A stretch of DNA of 64,000 bases from SAR202 cluster bacterium bin87 (GCA_002238825.1 MPNC01000005.1:62001-126000), one strand, 5' to 3'. Shown: positions 16,581 through 25,661, counted from the first letter of the stretch. Translations and numbers: made by a program. The notes: generated by a model from the sequence alone, not told the origin.

Positions 16581-18254
16581 ATGACGCGGATGCTTGGCAA
16601 GCACGCCCTGGCGCAGATGCTGGTGGCCGAAGGGGTGGAGTACATATTCGGCAACCCCGGCACCAGCGAGACTCCGTTCCTGGACGGTCTGCAGGATTTT
16701 CCACAACTGCGGTACATACAGGCGTTGCAGGAAGGGACCGCCGTGGGGATGGCCGACGGCTACGCACGGGCCACCGGCAAGCCGGCGTTCGCGAACATTC
16801 ACATCGCCGGCGGTCTGGCGAACGGGATCAGCGGTTTGTACAACGCGTTTCGGGGCGGGACACCGCTGGTGCTGACCGCCGGTAACTCGGACACGCGCAT
16901 GCTGATCAGCGAGCCGGTGCTGTCCGGCGACCTGGTGGAGATGACCCAGCAGTACACCAAATGGAGCATCGAGATCCGCCACGCCTCGGATATACCGGTG
17001 GCAATCCGGCGGGCGTTCAAGGAAGCCAAGACGCCACCGACCGGGCCCGTGTTCGTGTCGTTCCCATGGGACACGTTGGACGAAGAGGTTGATTTTGAGC
17101 CCGTGGCCTCGTCCGACGGTTACTTCCGGATTCGGCCCGATGCCGCGGCGGTAGACCGGGCGACGGAGTTGCTGGCCGGCGCGGAGAACCCCGTGATCGT
17201 GGTGGGCGACCGCGTGGCGCAGTCTAACGCCGTGGAGCAGGTGGTGCGGGTCGCCGAGCAGACTGGAGCCCGGGTGGTCGCCACCTCTTACTCGGAAGTG
17301 AACTTCCCGACGTCTCACCCGCAGTGGGGCGGGATGCTGAACACGAACAGTCCGGCAACCGCGCGCCAGTTCCAGAACGCCGACGTGGTGATGGCGGTGG
17401 GCACAGACGTGTTCGCGTCGTTCCTGTACGTTGATGTGCCCTTCCTGAACCCCGACACAAAACTCATCCACCTGGACAGCAACTACTGGGAAATCGAAAA
17501 GAGCTATCCCACCGAAGTGGGGATCATGGCGGACCCGGCGGCCGGAATGGCCGATCTGGCGGTATCGCTGGAGTCGAACCTGACCGGCGGGCAGCGGGAG
17601 GCCGCGGCTACCCGGGCGGCCACGCTGGCGGCGGCTCGGGAGCGGGACGCCCAGCGATACCAGGAGCGGATCGCGGCAACGTGGGACAACTCACCGATGC
17701 CGGTGGAGCGCATGATGCACGAACTGGCAGATGCGGTTCCTCCCAACACCATCATAGCGGACGAAGCGGTGACCTCGCGTCCTGCGGTGAACCGGGCCTT
17801 TGACTTCGAGAAGCCCGGCGACATCTACGGCATCAGGGGCGGCGCGTTGGGCTGGGCCATGCCGGGAGCGCTGGGAGTTAAGCTGGCGCATCCGGACCGA
17901 CCGGTGCTGGCAGTGGTGGGCGATGGGGCGTCGATGTACACGGTGCAGGCGCTTTGGACGGCGAGCCGGTACAACATTCCGGTGGTCTATGCCATCTGCA
18001 ACAACCAGGCGTACCGGATCCTGAAGGTCAACATGGAGGTCTACCTGCGTGACATGCTGGACGACCGTGAGCGAGACAGCGACTATGTGGGGATGGACTT
18101 CGCGAACCGGCTGGACCTGGCGATGATGGCGCAGGCCATGGGTGTCCATGGTGAGCGGGTGGACGATCCGGCGGAAATCGCACCGGCGATCCAGCGGGCG
18201 TTCGAGAGCGGCAAACCGGCGCTGCTGGACATCACCATCAGCGGAGCGCTGTAG
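16581..18254 (+). CDS. Benzoylformate-decarboxylase-like TPP enzyme
   Basis: This 557-residue protein has the three-domain fold of TPP decarboxylases. NPGTSETPFLDG and QALQEGTAVGMADGYARA (with the cofactor Glu) match benzoylformate decarboxylase best, and VVGDGASMYTVQALW plus NNQAYRIL complete the GDG-NN cofactor motif. The His equivalent to BFD His70 is kept (NIHIAGG), but BFD Ser26 is Thr and the BFD His281 region (DVFASFLYVDVPF) has no His. The substrate is therefore probably a different 2-oxo acid. AAGGAGA precedes the start, and a strong terminator follows. Confidence 0.85.
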   Translation: MTRMLGKHALAQMLVAEGVEYIFGNPGTSETPFLDGLQDFPQLRYIQALQEGTAVGMADGYARATGKPAFANIHIAGGLANGISGLYNAFRGGTPLVLTAGNSDTRMLISEPVLSGDLVEMTQQYTKWSIEIRHASDIPVAIRRAFKEAKTPPTGPVFVSFPWDTLDEEVDFEPVASSDGYFRIRPDAAAVDRATELLAGAENPVIVVGDRVAQSNAVEQVVRVAEQTGARVVATSYSEVNFPTSHPQWGGMLNTNSPATARQFQNADVVMAVGTDVFASFLYVDVPFLNPDTKLIHLDSNYWEIEKSYPTEVGIMADPAAGMADLAVSLESNLTGGQREAAATRAATLAAARERDAQRYQERIAATWDNSPMPVERMMHELADAVPPNTIIADEAVTSRPAVNRAFDFEKPGDIYGIRGGALGWAMPGALGVKLAHPDRPVLAVVGDGASMYTVQALWTASRYNIPVVYAICNNQAYRILKVNMEVYLRDMLDDRERDSDYVGMDFANRLDLAMMAQAMGVHGERVDDPAEIAPAIQRAFESGKPALLDITISGAL

Positions 18255-18276
18255 CCGGCGCCGCGCATCACAAGAG

Positions 18277-18314
18277 AAGAGCAGGGCGGGTTCGCAAACC
18301 CGCCCTGCTCTTTT
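18277..18314. terminator. Strong intrinsic terminator
   Basis: A perfect 16-bp stem (18277-18292 with 18297-18312) with a 4-nt loop is followed by TTTT. It ends the TPP enzyme gene and faces the convergent EVE gene, so it may act both ways. Confidence 0.9.
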
Positions 18315-18340
18315 CGCTCTGTTAGCTTGGCCGGACTAGT

Positions 18341-18823
18341 TCAGGACTCGGGCAGCTCGGCCATCGCCAGCACCTCCGCCCACTCGTCGGCAGTTACGGG
18401 CTGGATGGAGAGGCGCTGACCACGCTTGATGACCTGCATGTCGGCCAGGGCCGGGTTGGCCTTGAGCTCGTTGAGACTCACAAAACGCGGGAGGCGCTGC
18501 TCGGCCTTGATGTCGACCATCAGCCAGGTGGGGTTGCCCGGATCGGACTTGGGGTCGTAGTAGCGGGAGTTGGGGTCCCAGGCGGTGTCGTCAGGGTAGG
18601 CTTCACCGACGATACGAGCGGTACCTATGACCCCAGGCGGCTTGGCGTTGCTGTGGTAGAAGAGGATGTAGTCGCCGACGCGCATGTCGTCACGCATGAA
18701 GTTGCGCGCCTGGTAATTGCGGACGCCGTCCCATTCGGCCGTCTGGTTGTCTTCGGCCACGAGGTCGTCGTAGGAGAAAGAAGAGGGCTCGGACTTGAAC
18801 AGCCAGTAGCGGGGTTCAGGCAT
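18341..18823 (-). CDS. EVE-domain protein (THYN1-like)
   Basis: This 160-residue protein is a stand-alone EVE domain, a PUA/YTH-like fold that binds modified bases in RNA or DNA. YWLFKSEP, EWDGVRNYQARN, DYILFYHSN and GVIGTARIVGEAYPD are the signature segments. Relatives include human THYN1 and restriction-associated readers. No methylase or nuclease lies beside it, so a housekeeping role is as likely as defence. Confidence 0.92.
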   Translation of the reverse strand: MPEPRYWLFKSEPSSFSYDDLVAEDNQTAEWDGVRNYQARNFMRDDMRVGDYILFYHSNAKPPGVIGTARIVGEAYPDDTAWDPNSRYYDPKSDPGNPTWLMVDIKAEQRLPRFVSLNELKANPALADMQVIKRGQRLSIQPVTADEWAEVLAMAELPES

Positions 18824-18879
18824 CGGGTCAACTCCGGGGATAGAGCCCCAGGAAGGGCGAACGGAATAGGCGGGAGGCG

Positions 18880-18904
18880 GATTCCTGCTTTCGCTGGAAT
18901 GACG
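18880..18904. repeat. REP-like imperfect hairpin
   Basis: ATTCCTGC-TTTC-GCTGGAAT followed by GACG belongs by appearance to the dispersed extragenic palindromes of the form ATTCCCGC...GCGGGAATGAC found in many genomes. It lies between the EVE and PII genes. Confidence 0.4.
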
Positions 18905-18972
18905 TTCTCCCGGGCCGTGGATTCTCGAGCGGACCTGGATCAGGCCGCCGACTGATTGAGCGCCGAGTGGCG

Positions 18973-19317
18973 CTAAACGGCGTCCGTTCCGTGCTCACCG
19001 GTTCGGATCCGGATAGCGTCGCCCACGGGGTAGATGAAAATCTTGCCGTCGCCGGGCGCGCCCGTGATGGCGTTAGTGCGAATGACGTCCACCGCCCGGT
19101 CGGTGTCCTCGTCGTTGACCACGACCTCCACCTTGACCTTGGGCAGCATGTCGATGCGGTAGGTCCCGAGGCCGCGGGCCGCAGTGACTTCCACACCACC
19201 CTGGTTACCCCGACCTGAAACCTGGCTCACGGTAAGGCCCACGACGCCGGCTTCGCTGAGAGCATCCTTGACAACATCGAGACGTTCGGGCCGGAAAATG
19301 GCTTCGATTTTATTCAT
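18973..19317 (-). CDS. PII signal protein (GlnB/GlnK family)
   Basis: The 114-residue protein has the PII signatures MNKIEAIFRPERLD, LPKVKVEVVV, GDGKIFIYPVGDAIRIRTGE. PII senses ATP/ADP and 2-oxoglutarate and controls nitrogen metabolism. The T-loop (GRGNQGGVEVTAARGLGTYR) is about two residues longer than in E. coli GlnB, with a Tyr at the place of Tyr51. No amtB or glnA is next to it, which is unusual. A TACAAT -10 lies upstream. Confidence 0.92.
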   Translation of the reverse strand: MNKIEAIFRPERLDVVKDALSEAGVVGLTVSQVSGRGNQGGVEVTAARGLGTYRIDMLPKVKVEVVVNDEDTDRAVDVIRTNAITGAPGDGKIFIYPVGDAIRIRTGEHGTDAV

Positions 19318-19341
19318 TGGGTTTGCACCTCGCTGAACTCA

Positions 19342-19347
19342 ATTGTA
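19342..19347 (-). promoter_or_regulatory. -10 box of the PII gene
   Basis: TACAAT on the minus strand lies 24 bases before the start codon at 19317. A matching -35 is poor. Confidence 0.3.
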
Positions 19348-19464
19348 ATCGTTATGTCGACTTGCGTGCATGTGGTTGACGATTTTACGGCCGGGCTCTC
19401 AAAAAAGTGCGCTGCTCTGCGAACAAACAAGCCTGATCCGCCGGCGGTTACACCGGAGCGCCGG

Positions 19465-21096
19465 CTACCGCCGGATCTGGATGCCGGCCGCCTCGCGATC
19501 AAAGCAACCTGAGATGAGGTCCTCGCGCTCCTGGCGCAACACGTCCTTTCGCACTCGAAGGCTGGGGGTCCGCGGCAGTTCGTCGCGGATTTCGATGTAG
19601 CGGGGCACCTTGAAGTAGGCCAGGCGGTCGGCGCACCAGTAGATGACGTCCTCGGGCTGCGGAGACGCGCCGGGCCGTGGGGTGATGTAGGCCTTTACCT
19701 CATCCTCGCCCAGTTCGGAGGGGACCGCAATGATGGCGCAGTCCAGGACGTGCTCGTGGCTCTTGATCACGTCCTCGACTTCTTGCGACGAAATGTTCTC
19801 GCCGCGCCGGCGGATGACGTCCTTCTTCCGGTCGACGAAGTACAGGTAGTCGTCGTCGTCAAGCCAGCCGAGGTCACCGGTGAAAAGCCAACCGCCGCGC
19901 AGGGACGCGCTGGTCTCCGTTTCGTTGCGCCAGTAGCCGGCCATGGTGGCGGGGTTGCGAATGGTGATCTCGCCCGGTTGGCCATTGGCTACCGGATTGC
20001 CACCGTCGTCAACAATGCGAACAGTGTTTTCGAACGCGGCGTCCGGGTGACGGCGGGGCTGACCTGACGAGTTCGGCCGCCGATCGCCCCGTATGGCCTC
20101 AATGGTGCCGTAGCAGGTCTCGGTCATGCCAAAGCCGACGATGATATCGGTGCCGAAGCGCTGCTCGAAGTCGGCGAGAAATTCGGGCGAAAAGGCCGGA
20201 GAGCCGTAGAAGAGCCGCACGGTGTTATCCGCATCGTCGGGCCGGGGGTCGTTCTTGGCCAGCACGGGCATCATCATGCCGATGAAGTTGACCACTGTGG
20301 CGCGCGCGTCCCGCACCTGGTCCCAGAAACGCGAGGCGCTGAAACGATCCTGCACGATCAGGGTTGCGCCGGCGGCCAGGGTGCCCATGGTGCTGTAGTA
20401 CTGGGCATTGGCGTGGAAGTACGGAAGACAGGTGAAAAAGCGGTCGTCAGGCGTGGCCTGCGTCCAGAGGGCAAATCCCTGCCCGGCGGACACATACATC
20501 TGATGGGTCACCTGAACGCCCTTGGGGTTGCCGGTGGTTCCAGAGGTGTACTGGAGCATCGAGATGTCGGTGGGAGCCACGCGCGGGAGTTCAGCGATTT
20601 CAGGAGACGCCGCAAGGAGGTCGGAGTACGCGGCCCACCCAGGCGGCGGAGCATCGCCACCCACGTACAGGCGATGGCGGACACAGGGTGCGATGTCGGC
20701 TGCCTGGGTCGCGACGTCGAGCAGGTCTTCGTGGGCGACGAGAGCGGAGGCTTCCGAATTGTTGAGGATGAATGCCATTTCGTCGCGACGGTAGGCCGTG
20801 TTGATGGTGACGGTGATACCGCCGATGAGCGCGAGGCCAAACCAGGAGTACAGGACCTCGGGAACATTGGGGAGGAAGAGACAGACGCGATCGCCGTGAC
20901 CGATACCCAAATTGCGGAACATCGTGGCTGCCGAACGGCAGCGGCGATAGAAGTCAGAGTAGGAGATCTGCTGCCCGGCGATCTCCACGAAGATCTTGTC
21001 CGGATTGGAGCTGGCCACAATCTCCAGAAATTCGCCGAGGGATTTTTCCCACGAATGGCGATTGGAGATGGGCTCCAGACCGAGGATGCTACTCAT
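19465..21096 (-). CDS. Acyl-CoA synthetase (AMP-forming)
   Basis: This 543-residue protein is an ANL-superfamily ligase that activates a carboxylic acid to acyl-AMP and then acyl-CoA. Motifs are YTSGTTGNPKGVQ (P-loop), GFGMTETCYG, TGDLGWLDDDDYLYFVDRK with the hinge, and LPRTPSLRVRKD with the catalytic Lys. It is closest in style to CaiC/long-chain ligases. It stands alone with its own promoter, next to the ABC importer genes. The acid it uses is unknown. Confidence 0.92.
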   Translation of the reverse strand: MSSILGLEPISNRHSWEKSLGEFLEIVASSNPDKIFVEIAGQQISYSDFYRRCRSAATMFRNLGIGHGDRVCLFLPNVPEVLYSWFGLALIGGITVTINTAYRRDEMAFILNNSEASALVAHEDLLDVATQAADIAPCVRHRLYVGGDAPPPGWAAYSDLLAASPEIAELPRVAPTDISMLQYTSGTTGNPKGVQVTHQMYVSAGQGFALWTQATPDDRFFTCLPYFHANAQYYSTMGTLAAGATLIVQDRFSASRFWDQVRDARATVVNFIGMMMPVLAKNDPRPDDADNTVRLFYGSPAFSPEFLADFEQRFGTDIIVGFGMTETCYGTIEAIRGDRRPNSSGQPRRHPDAAFENTVRIVDDGGNPVANGQPGEITIRNPATMAGYWRNETETSASLRGGWLFTGDLGWLDDDDYLYFVDRKKDVIRRRGENISSQEVEDVIKSHEHVLDCAIIAVPSELGEDEVKAYITPRPGASPQPEDVIYWCADRLAYFKVPRYIEIRDELPRTPSLRVRKDVLRQEREDLISGCFDREAAGIQIRR

Positions 21097-21156
21097 AAAT
21101 AAGCTCGGGATCCAACGGACGCAAAACAGCGGCCGGCGACGGATTACGCAGGGCTC

Positions 21157-21185
21157 ACGCTATCACGCGAGTTGGGGGTGGTCAA
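21157..21185 (-). promoter_or_regulatory. Promoter of the acyl-CoA synthetase gene
   Basis: Minus strand TTGACC (21180-21185), 17 bp, TAGCGT (21157-21162) with TGA before the -10. It is the same core as the promoter at 932-960. Confidence 0.6.
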
Positions 21186-21320
21186 GAGACGGATGCGCCG
21201 CGGGCACGAGCACTCTTGCGGTATACCGGTACTCACGTGAACTGCAGACACGGCCGCGATTAGAGTTGGAGGCTTGGCGCCGCATCATTGCTTACCGATC
21301 AGCCGTCCAATGACCACCCG

Positions 21321-21329
21321 TGCTAGAAT
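21321..21329 (+). promoter_or_regulatory. Extended -10 upstream of a small membrane protein gene
   Basis: TGCTAGAAT, 56 bases before the GTG at 21385. The -35 is poor. Confidence 0.4.
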
Positions 21330-21384
21330 TGGCTCGCTTTCACCTGAGCAAGTTGTATCGAATCGTACGCGAAGGACGCGCGAA

Positions 21385-21639
21385 GTGCAGATAACCGGCA
21401 GAGGCATTTGGATCGCCTTGACCTCCGCAATATTGTGGGCGGCATCGATAGCCGCGATGCTTGGCGGCGGCTATGTAGTGGCGGTTGGTACGCCATGCCT
21501 GTGCGCCGATGTCAACGGCCTCATGCTGGGCGGAGGCCTGGTCATCATCCTGGTCAGCGCCGCAGCGTTGCTCTGGTCCAGAGAATTGGCGCGCCTGGTC
21601 GTTGACCGGGTGACCAGCCTGACCGCTCAACAGAAATAG
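21385..21639 (+). CDS. Small two-helix membrane protein, 84 aa
   Basis: The product starts at GTG 21385 after GAAGGA. It has two membrane helices (WIALTSAILWAASIAAML and LMLGGGLVIILVSAAALLW) joined by a short loop with two close cysteines (PCLCADVNG), and a charged C-terminal tail. An ATG at 21310 is in frame but lies upstream of the extended -10, so it is unlikely. It is not recognised, and it converges on the ABC permease genes. Confidence 0.55.
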   Translation: MQITGRGIWIALTSAILWAASIAAMLGGGYVVAVGTPCLCADVNGLMLGGGLVIILVSAAALLWSRELARLVVDRVTSLTAQQK

Positions 21640-21671
21640 TCACCAGCGGAAGCATTCGCGCCAGCCGCAAT

Positions 21672-21719
21672 CCGGCGGAGTTGCTCAAGGTTCGTCGCTG
21701 TCCGACGAACCTCTCCGGC
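21672..21719. terminator. Hairpin between convergent genes
   Basis: A perfect 10-bp stem (AGGTTCGTCG / CGACGAACCT, 21688-21712) with a 5-nt loop, extended by partly paired CCGG flanks. There is no T-tract, so it may be a Rho-assisted or attenuating end. Confidence 0.4.
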
Positions 21720-21731
21720 AAAAAGGAGCGC

Positions 21732-22634
21732 CTAAAGCTGGCGCAGTTTGGGATCCAGGCGGTCTCTGAGCCAGTCCCCGAACACGTTGAACGCGATCAC
21801 AACCATGGTTATCGCGACGCCGGGGATAATGGAAATCCACCACGCGGTGGCGACCTTGGCCCGGCCGTCGGCGACCATCTGTCCCCACGATGGCGTGGGC
21901 GGCGGGATTCCGGCGCCGAGAAAGCTGAGCGATGCTTCAGTCAGGATGACGAGGCCGACGTGCAACGTCAACATGACCATGAAGGAATTGAAAACGTTGG
22001 GCATTATGTGGACGAACATGATCCGGGTGCCGGAGCAACCGTGGACGTGGGCCAGCGCGACAAAGTCGTTGTCTTTGAGCCCCAGCACCTCGCCTCGCGT
22101 GACCCGGGCGAACCTCGCCCACAGGATCAGGGTCACGGCAAGAACCACGGTCTGTAGCCCCTGCCCCATGGTCACCGCTAATAATAAGGCGAACAGAATT
22201 GTCGGGAAGGCAAGGGTGGCGTCCACCGCCCTCATGATGAACGTGTCCGTCTTGCCACCCGCGTAGCCCGACAGCAGGCCCAGGACACCGCCGATGGCGC
22301 CCCCGGCCAGGAGAGCGGTGAAGGCCACTATCAAGCTGACCCGGGCTCCGTAGATCAAACGGCTGAGGATGTCCCGGCCCAGAATATCGGTGCCCAACAG
22401 GTGTTTGGCTGACCCCTCTTCCTGCCAGGCCGGCGGCTGGAGCTTGTCTCGCAGTGACTGCTTGGTCGGAGAATGGGGGGCGATGAGCGGCGCGAATATG
22501 GCGGCGAACACCATCAAGAAAATGATGACCACGGGTATCCAGGGCAGCCGCTTGAGTTCGTACCTCAATCGCTCCTGCCGCTCGCCGGAAACCTCCAGCA
22601 CCTGCACGCTGGTATCTACGCGGTCGCTGGCCAT
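21732..22634 (-). CDS. ABC transporter permease, DppC/OppC family
   Basis: This 300-residue membrane protein has an N-terminal DppC-type segment before the first helix, HLLGTDILGRDILSRLIYG, and the EAA loop region (DFVALAHVHGCSGTRIMFVH). It forms the translocation pore with the DppB-like protein encoded eight bases upstream. It imports peptides, nickel or other small solutes. No ATPase genes follow, so the ATPases must be elsewhere. Confidence 0.93.
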   Translation of the reverse strand: MASDRVDTSVQVLEVSGERQERLRYELKRLPWIPVVIIFLMVFAAIFAPLIAPHSPTKQSLRDKLQPPAWQEEGSAKHLLGTDILGRDILSRLIYGARVSLIVAFTALLAGGAIGGVLGLLSGYAGGKTDTFIMRAVDATLAFPTILFALLLAVTMGQGLQTVVLAVTLILWARFARVTRGEVLGLKDNDFVALAHVHGCSGTRIMFVHIMPNVFNSFMVMLTLHVGLVILTEASLSFLGAGIPPPTPSWGQMVADGRAKVATAWWISIIPGVAITMVVIAFNVFGDWLRDRLDPKLRQL

Positions 22635-22641
22635 ATCGCTC

Positions 22642-23559
22642 CTAGTCGTACCGGATCCTCGGATTTATGTAGGCGTACAGTATGTCAACCATCAAATTTA
22701 CGGCCAGGATTATCACCGCGTCCAGCAGGATCACTGCCTGGAGCAGGGGAAAGTCGCGTTGCGCCACGGCATCGATGGTGAGGCGGCCGATACCCGGCCA
22801 GGCAAACACGGTCTCGGTAACGATGGCTCCGGTGACGAACCCGCCGACGAAGACACCGAAGAGCGTCAGCACCGGGATCAGCGCGTTGCGCAGGCAGTGC
22901 TTCCAGAAGACCTTCCATTCCTGCAGTCCCTTGATCCGGGCGAGCTTGACGTACTCGGTATCGAGCACCTCCAGCATGCTTGACCGGATCAGCCGCATGA
23001 TACCGGCGATGGAGAATGTCCCCAGGGTGAACGCCGGCAAGATGTAGTGGAGGGGCCCGCCCATTCTCCCGGGCGGGAGCACGTCCAACCACACGCTGAA
23101 TATGTAAATGCAGACGATGGCGATCCAGAAATTTGGAGTAGCCACCCCGAACACCGCGATAGCCCCGGCCACCTGGTCGATCCATGTGCCCCGCTTGACC
23201 GCTGCGACCACCCCCAACGGGATGGCGACTGAAATTGCGATGAACATCGACAGCGGCAGCAGCTTCAGGGTGTTGGGCAGCCGTTCGAAGAAAAGCTCCG
23301 CTGCCGGCTTTTTGTACACGATGGAGTCGCCAAAATCGCCGCGAACGATGCCGGTAAGAAACACGAAGAGCTGGACGTGATACGGGCGGTCGAGGCCAAG
23401 GTTCCGCTCGACGAATTGGCGCTCTTCCTCGGTGGCATCTTCGGGCACCATGAGGTCTGCCGGATTGCCGGTAGCCCTGGCCAGGGCAAACACGATCAGC
23501 GCGACGATGAAGAGCAGGACGATGCCCTGCAAAAGCCGGTTGAGGATATATTTCTGCAA
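22642..23559 (-). CDS. ABC transporter permease, DppB/OppB family
   Basis: A six-helix permease of about 305 residues with LNRLLQGIVLLFIVALIVF at the N-terminus, LGLDRPYHVQLFVFL and the EAA loop EYVKLARIKGLQEWKVFWKH. The TTG at 23559 is preferred because GAGGT lies seven bases before it; a GTG at 23583 lacks a site. It pairs with the DppC-like permease and the lipoprotein encoded upstream. Confidence 0.9.
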   Translation of the reverse strand: MQKYILNRLLQGIVLLFIVALIVFALARATGNPADLMVPEDATEEERQFVERNLGLDRPYHVQLFVFLTGIVRGDFGDSIVYKKPAAELFFERLPNTLKLLPLSMFIAISVAIPLGVVAAVKRGTWIDQVAGAIAVFGVATPNFWIAIVCIYIFSVWLDVLPPGRMGGPLHYILPAFTLGTFSIAGIMRLIRSSMLEVLDTEYVKLARIKGLQEWKVFWKHCLRNALIPVLTLFGVFVGGFVTGAIVTETVFAWPGIGRLTIDAVAQRDFPLLQAVILLDAVIILAVNLMVDILYAYINPRIRYD

Positions 23560-23699
23560 ATGCCCGACCTCAATGAATGGCACGCGCCGGGAGGTTCAGC
23601 AAGTTCCCGGCGCGGCCCGCGTGTGGTGTCAAGCGTTGGATTGTTGAATACGGGTTGGGTAAGGCCGCCGAGCGGGCTCACCCATCCGGATCTCAACCT

Positions 23700-25556
23700 T
23701 TATTGCTGCCAGGGGTTGCCCTCGGCGTGCGGTATGCGATGGAACACGTCACCGAGCTCACCACGGCCGTAGATGCCCTGCCAGCGGCCCACGGTTTCCG
23801 GATTGGAGGCGTACAGGCTAACGCCCTGGACAATCGGCACACCGATCCACTGATCGGCCACCAACTGGATGATGTCGTTGGTAGCCTCGGCCCGCTTGGC
23901 ATCGTCGCGCTCCGAGATCGCGATCTCGTGGAGCCGGAGGTATTCCTCCGTCAGCGCGCTCATGTGATCCCGATCGCCAAACGCGTAGTGACCGCTGTCG
24001 GGATGGAACGTGGTCTGATAGCGGGGCACGGGAAGGGGACGGCCCGCGTTGCGGAAAATGCTCACGGCACCGTTGAACCCCTCACCCCACTCATCATGGC
24101 CGGGGGCGCGGGTCATCGGGCTGAATACACCGATCTCAATGACCTTGAGGTCGGATTTGATGCCTATCTCGTCCCAGAACCCGGTGACGGCCTGGCTGAG
24201 GTCGTTCATGTACGGGGTGCCCGAGAAGTTGGTGCTCCAGAAGGTGATCTCGAAACCGTCGGCATATCCGGCTTCAGCCAGCAGCGCCCGAGCGCGATCC
24301 GGATCGTAAACCAGTTCCGTCTCGCCCCACTCTTGCCACCGGGGAACGTCGACGTCGACGCTGGTGGGGAAGGTGGCAAAGGGCATGGAGGGTCGCCCGT
24401 AGCCGTTCAGGGTGAAGTCGATGATGTCCTGCCGGTTGATGGCCAGTGACATGGCTTGCCGAACGCGAATATCGCCGATGGGCAATGCCTGGGCCTCGTC
24501 GAAGTAGAGACCCCAGAACTGGTAGATGAACATGCCCACGCCCTCGATGACCGTGAGCTGCGCGCCGGCGGCTTCCACCTCGGGGGCGGACTCCGGCACC
24601 AGGTCGATGAGGTCGGCCTGGCCGGTGCGGACCATGGCCAGCTTGGTGCTCTCTTCAGGGACCAGCAGCAGGCTCATGTTGGCGAAGTGGGGGATACCGC
24701 GGTGCGACTTGTCGAAAGCCTCGTACCGGAAGTAGTCGCCCACCGAGTGCTCAGCGTACATCCAGGGACCGCTGCCCACTGGCTGGGCGCGGAAACCGTC
24801 ATCGCCGACGGTCTCGATGTAGTCCTTGGGCATGATCTGGCCGCCCTGGAACACCGCCCGGGTCAGCAGGCTCCAGAAGTGAGGCTTGGTTCCTTCGGTG
24901 TGCATCCGCACGGTGAGATCATCAACGACCTCGATGGCTTCCTCGGACGGCTGCCTGAGCTGCCGGTTGAGGCGGTTGCCGTCGCCCACGACACTTTCGT
25001 CGTGGTACATGGTGCGCTCGAGGCTGAACTTCACGTCGTGCGCGTCCAGGACCTCACCGTTGTGGAACACCAGGCCCGGCGCGATGTTGAACGTCCAGCT
25101 GGTGCCATCGGGGTCAATTCCCCATTCCTGCGCCACTCCGGGCCCGACGCCGCCGTACTGGGACTCATGGTTAAAGCCCAGAAGAGCGTCGTAAATGGGC
25201 GCCTGGTACTGCGCGTGACCAGCGCGGGTTTGCAGAATCGGATCGGTATTCTGTGAACCGAGATTTTGCAGGCTCACGGTCAGCGTGCCGGTGGGATCTC
25301 CCTGCCGGACCACAGCTTCAACCGGGGGCACCGGGGTGGCCACCACCAGGACTTCCCGGGTGACCTCGACTTCTCTTTCTACCTCTTTCTCGACCTCGAC
25401 CTGCTCGGTCACGACCTTTTCAACCTCAACTTGTTCAGTCACGACGCGCGTGACCTCGACGATTTGAGGTTCAGCAGGGGTAGCGGCTCCTCCGCAGGCG
25501 AGGACGAGTGCGAGGGACAAGGTTAATGATCCCAGGCAGACTGCCCTAAGCGACAT
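23700..25556 (-). CDS. ABC transporter substrate-binding lipoprotein (family 5)
   Basis: A 618-residue secreted lipoprotein. The signal ends in LVLAC (lipobox), followed by a stretch of Val/Glu repeats (VTEQVEVEK, VEREVEVTREV) that forms a stalk, a pattern I associate with Chloroflexota binding proteins. The body is a family-5 solute-binding domain (WTFNIAPGLVFHNGEVLDAHD, RQAMSLAINRQDI). It captures oligopeptides or related solutes for the DppBC-like permeases. It starts at 25556 after CGGAGGTG and has its own promoter. Confidence 0.93.
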   Translation of the reverse strand: MSLRAVCLGSLTLSLALVLACGGAATPAEPQIVEVTRVVTEQVEVEKVVTEQVEVEKEVEREVEVTREVLVVATPVPPVEAVVRQGDPTGTLTVSLQNLGSQNTDPILQTRAGHAQYQAPIYDALLGFNHESQYGGVGPGVAQEWGIDPDGTSWTFNIAPGLVFHNGEVLDAHDVKFSLERTMYHDESVVGDGNRLNRQLRQPSEEAIEVVDDLTVRMHTEGTKPHFWSLLTRAVFQGGQIMPKDYIETVGDDGFRAQPVGSGPWMYAEHSVGDYFRYEAFDKSHRGIPHFANMSLLLVPEESTKLAMVRTGQADLIDLVPESAPEVEAAGAQLTVIEGVGMFIYQFWGLYFDEAQALPIGDIRVRQAMSLAINRQDIIDFTLNGYGRPSMPFATFPTSVDVDVPRWQEWGETELVYDPDRARALLAEAGYADGFEITFWSTNFSGTPYMNDLSQAVTGFWDEIGIKSDLKVIEIGVFSPMTRAPGHDEWGEGFNGAVSIFRNAGRPLPVPRYQTTFHPDSGHYAFGDRDHMSALTEEYLRLHEIAISERDDAKRAEATNDIIQLVADQWIGVPIVQGVSLYASNPETVGRWQGIYGRGELGDVFHRIPHAEGNPWQQ

Positions 25557-25610
25557 TCGGCACCTCCGACGCTAAACGCGAATACTGTGTTGCGGTTATG
25601 TTCTCGCCGC

Positions 25611-25640
25611 ACGATACACCGCATCACCGAAATCGGTCAA
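25611..25640 (-). promoter_or_regulatory. Promoter of the ABC importer operon
   Basis: Minus strand TTGACC (25635-25640), 18 bp, TATCGT (25611-25616), about 54 bases before the start codon. Confidence 0.5.
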
Positions 25641-25646
25641 ATTATT

Positions 25647-25661
25647 TCCGCTAAAAGCGGA
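25647..25661. promoter_or_regulatory. Possible operator palindrome
   Basis: TCCGCT-AAA-AGCGGA, perfect 6-bp arms, begins six bases upstream of the -35 of the importer promoter. It could bind a dimeric regulator. Confidence 0.3.
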
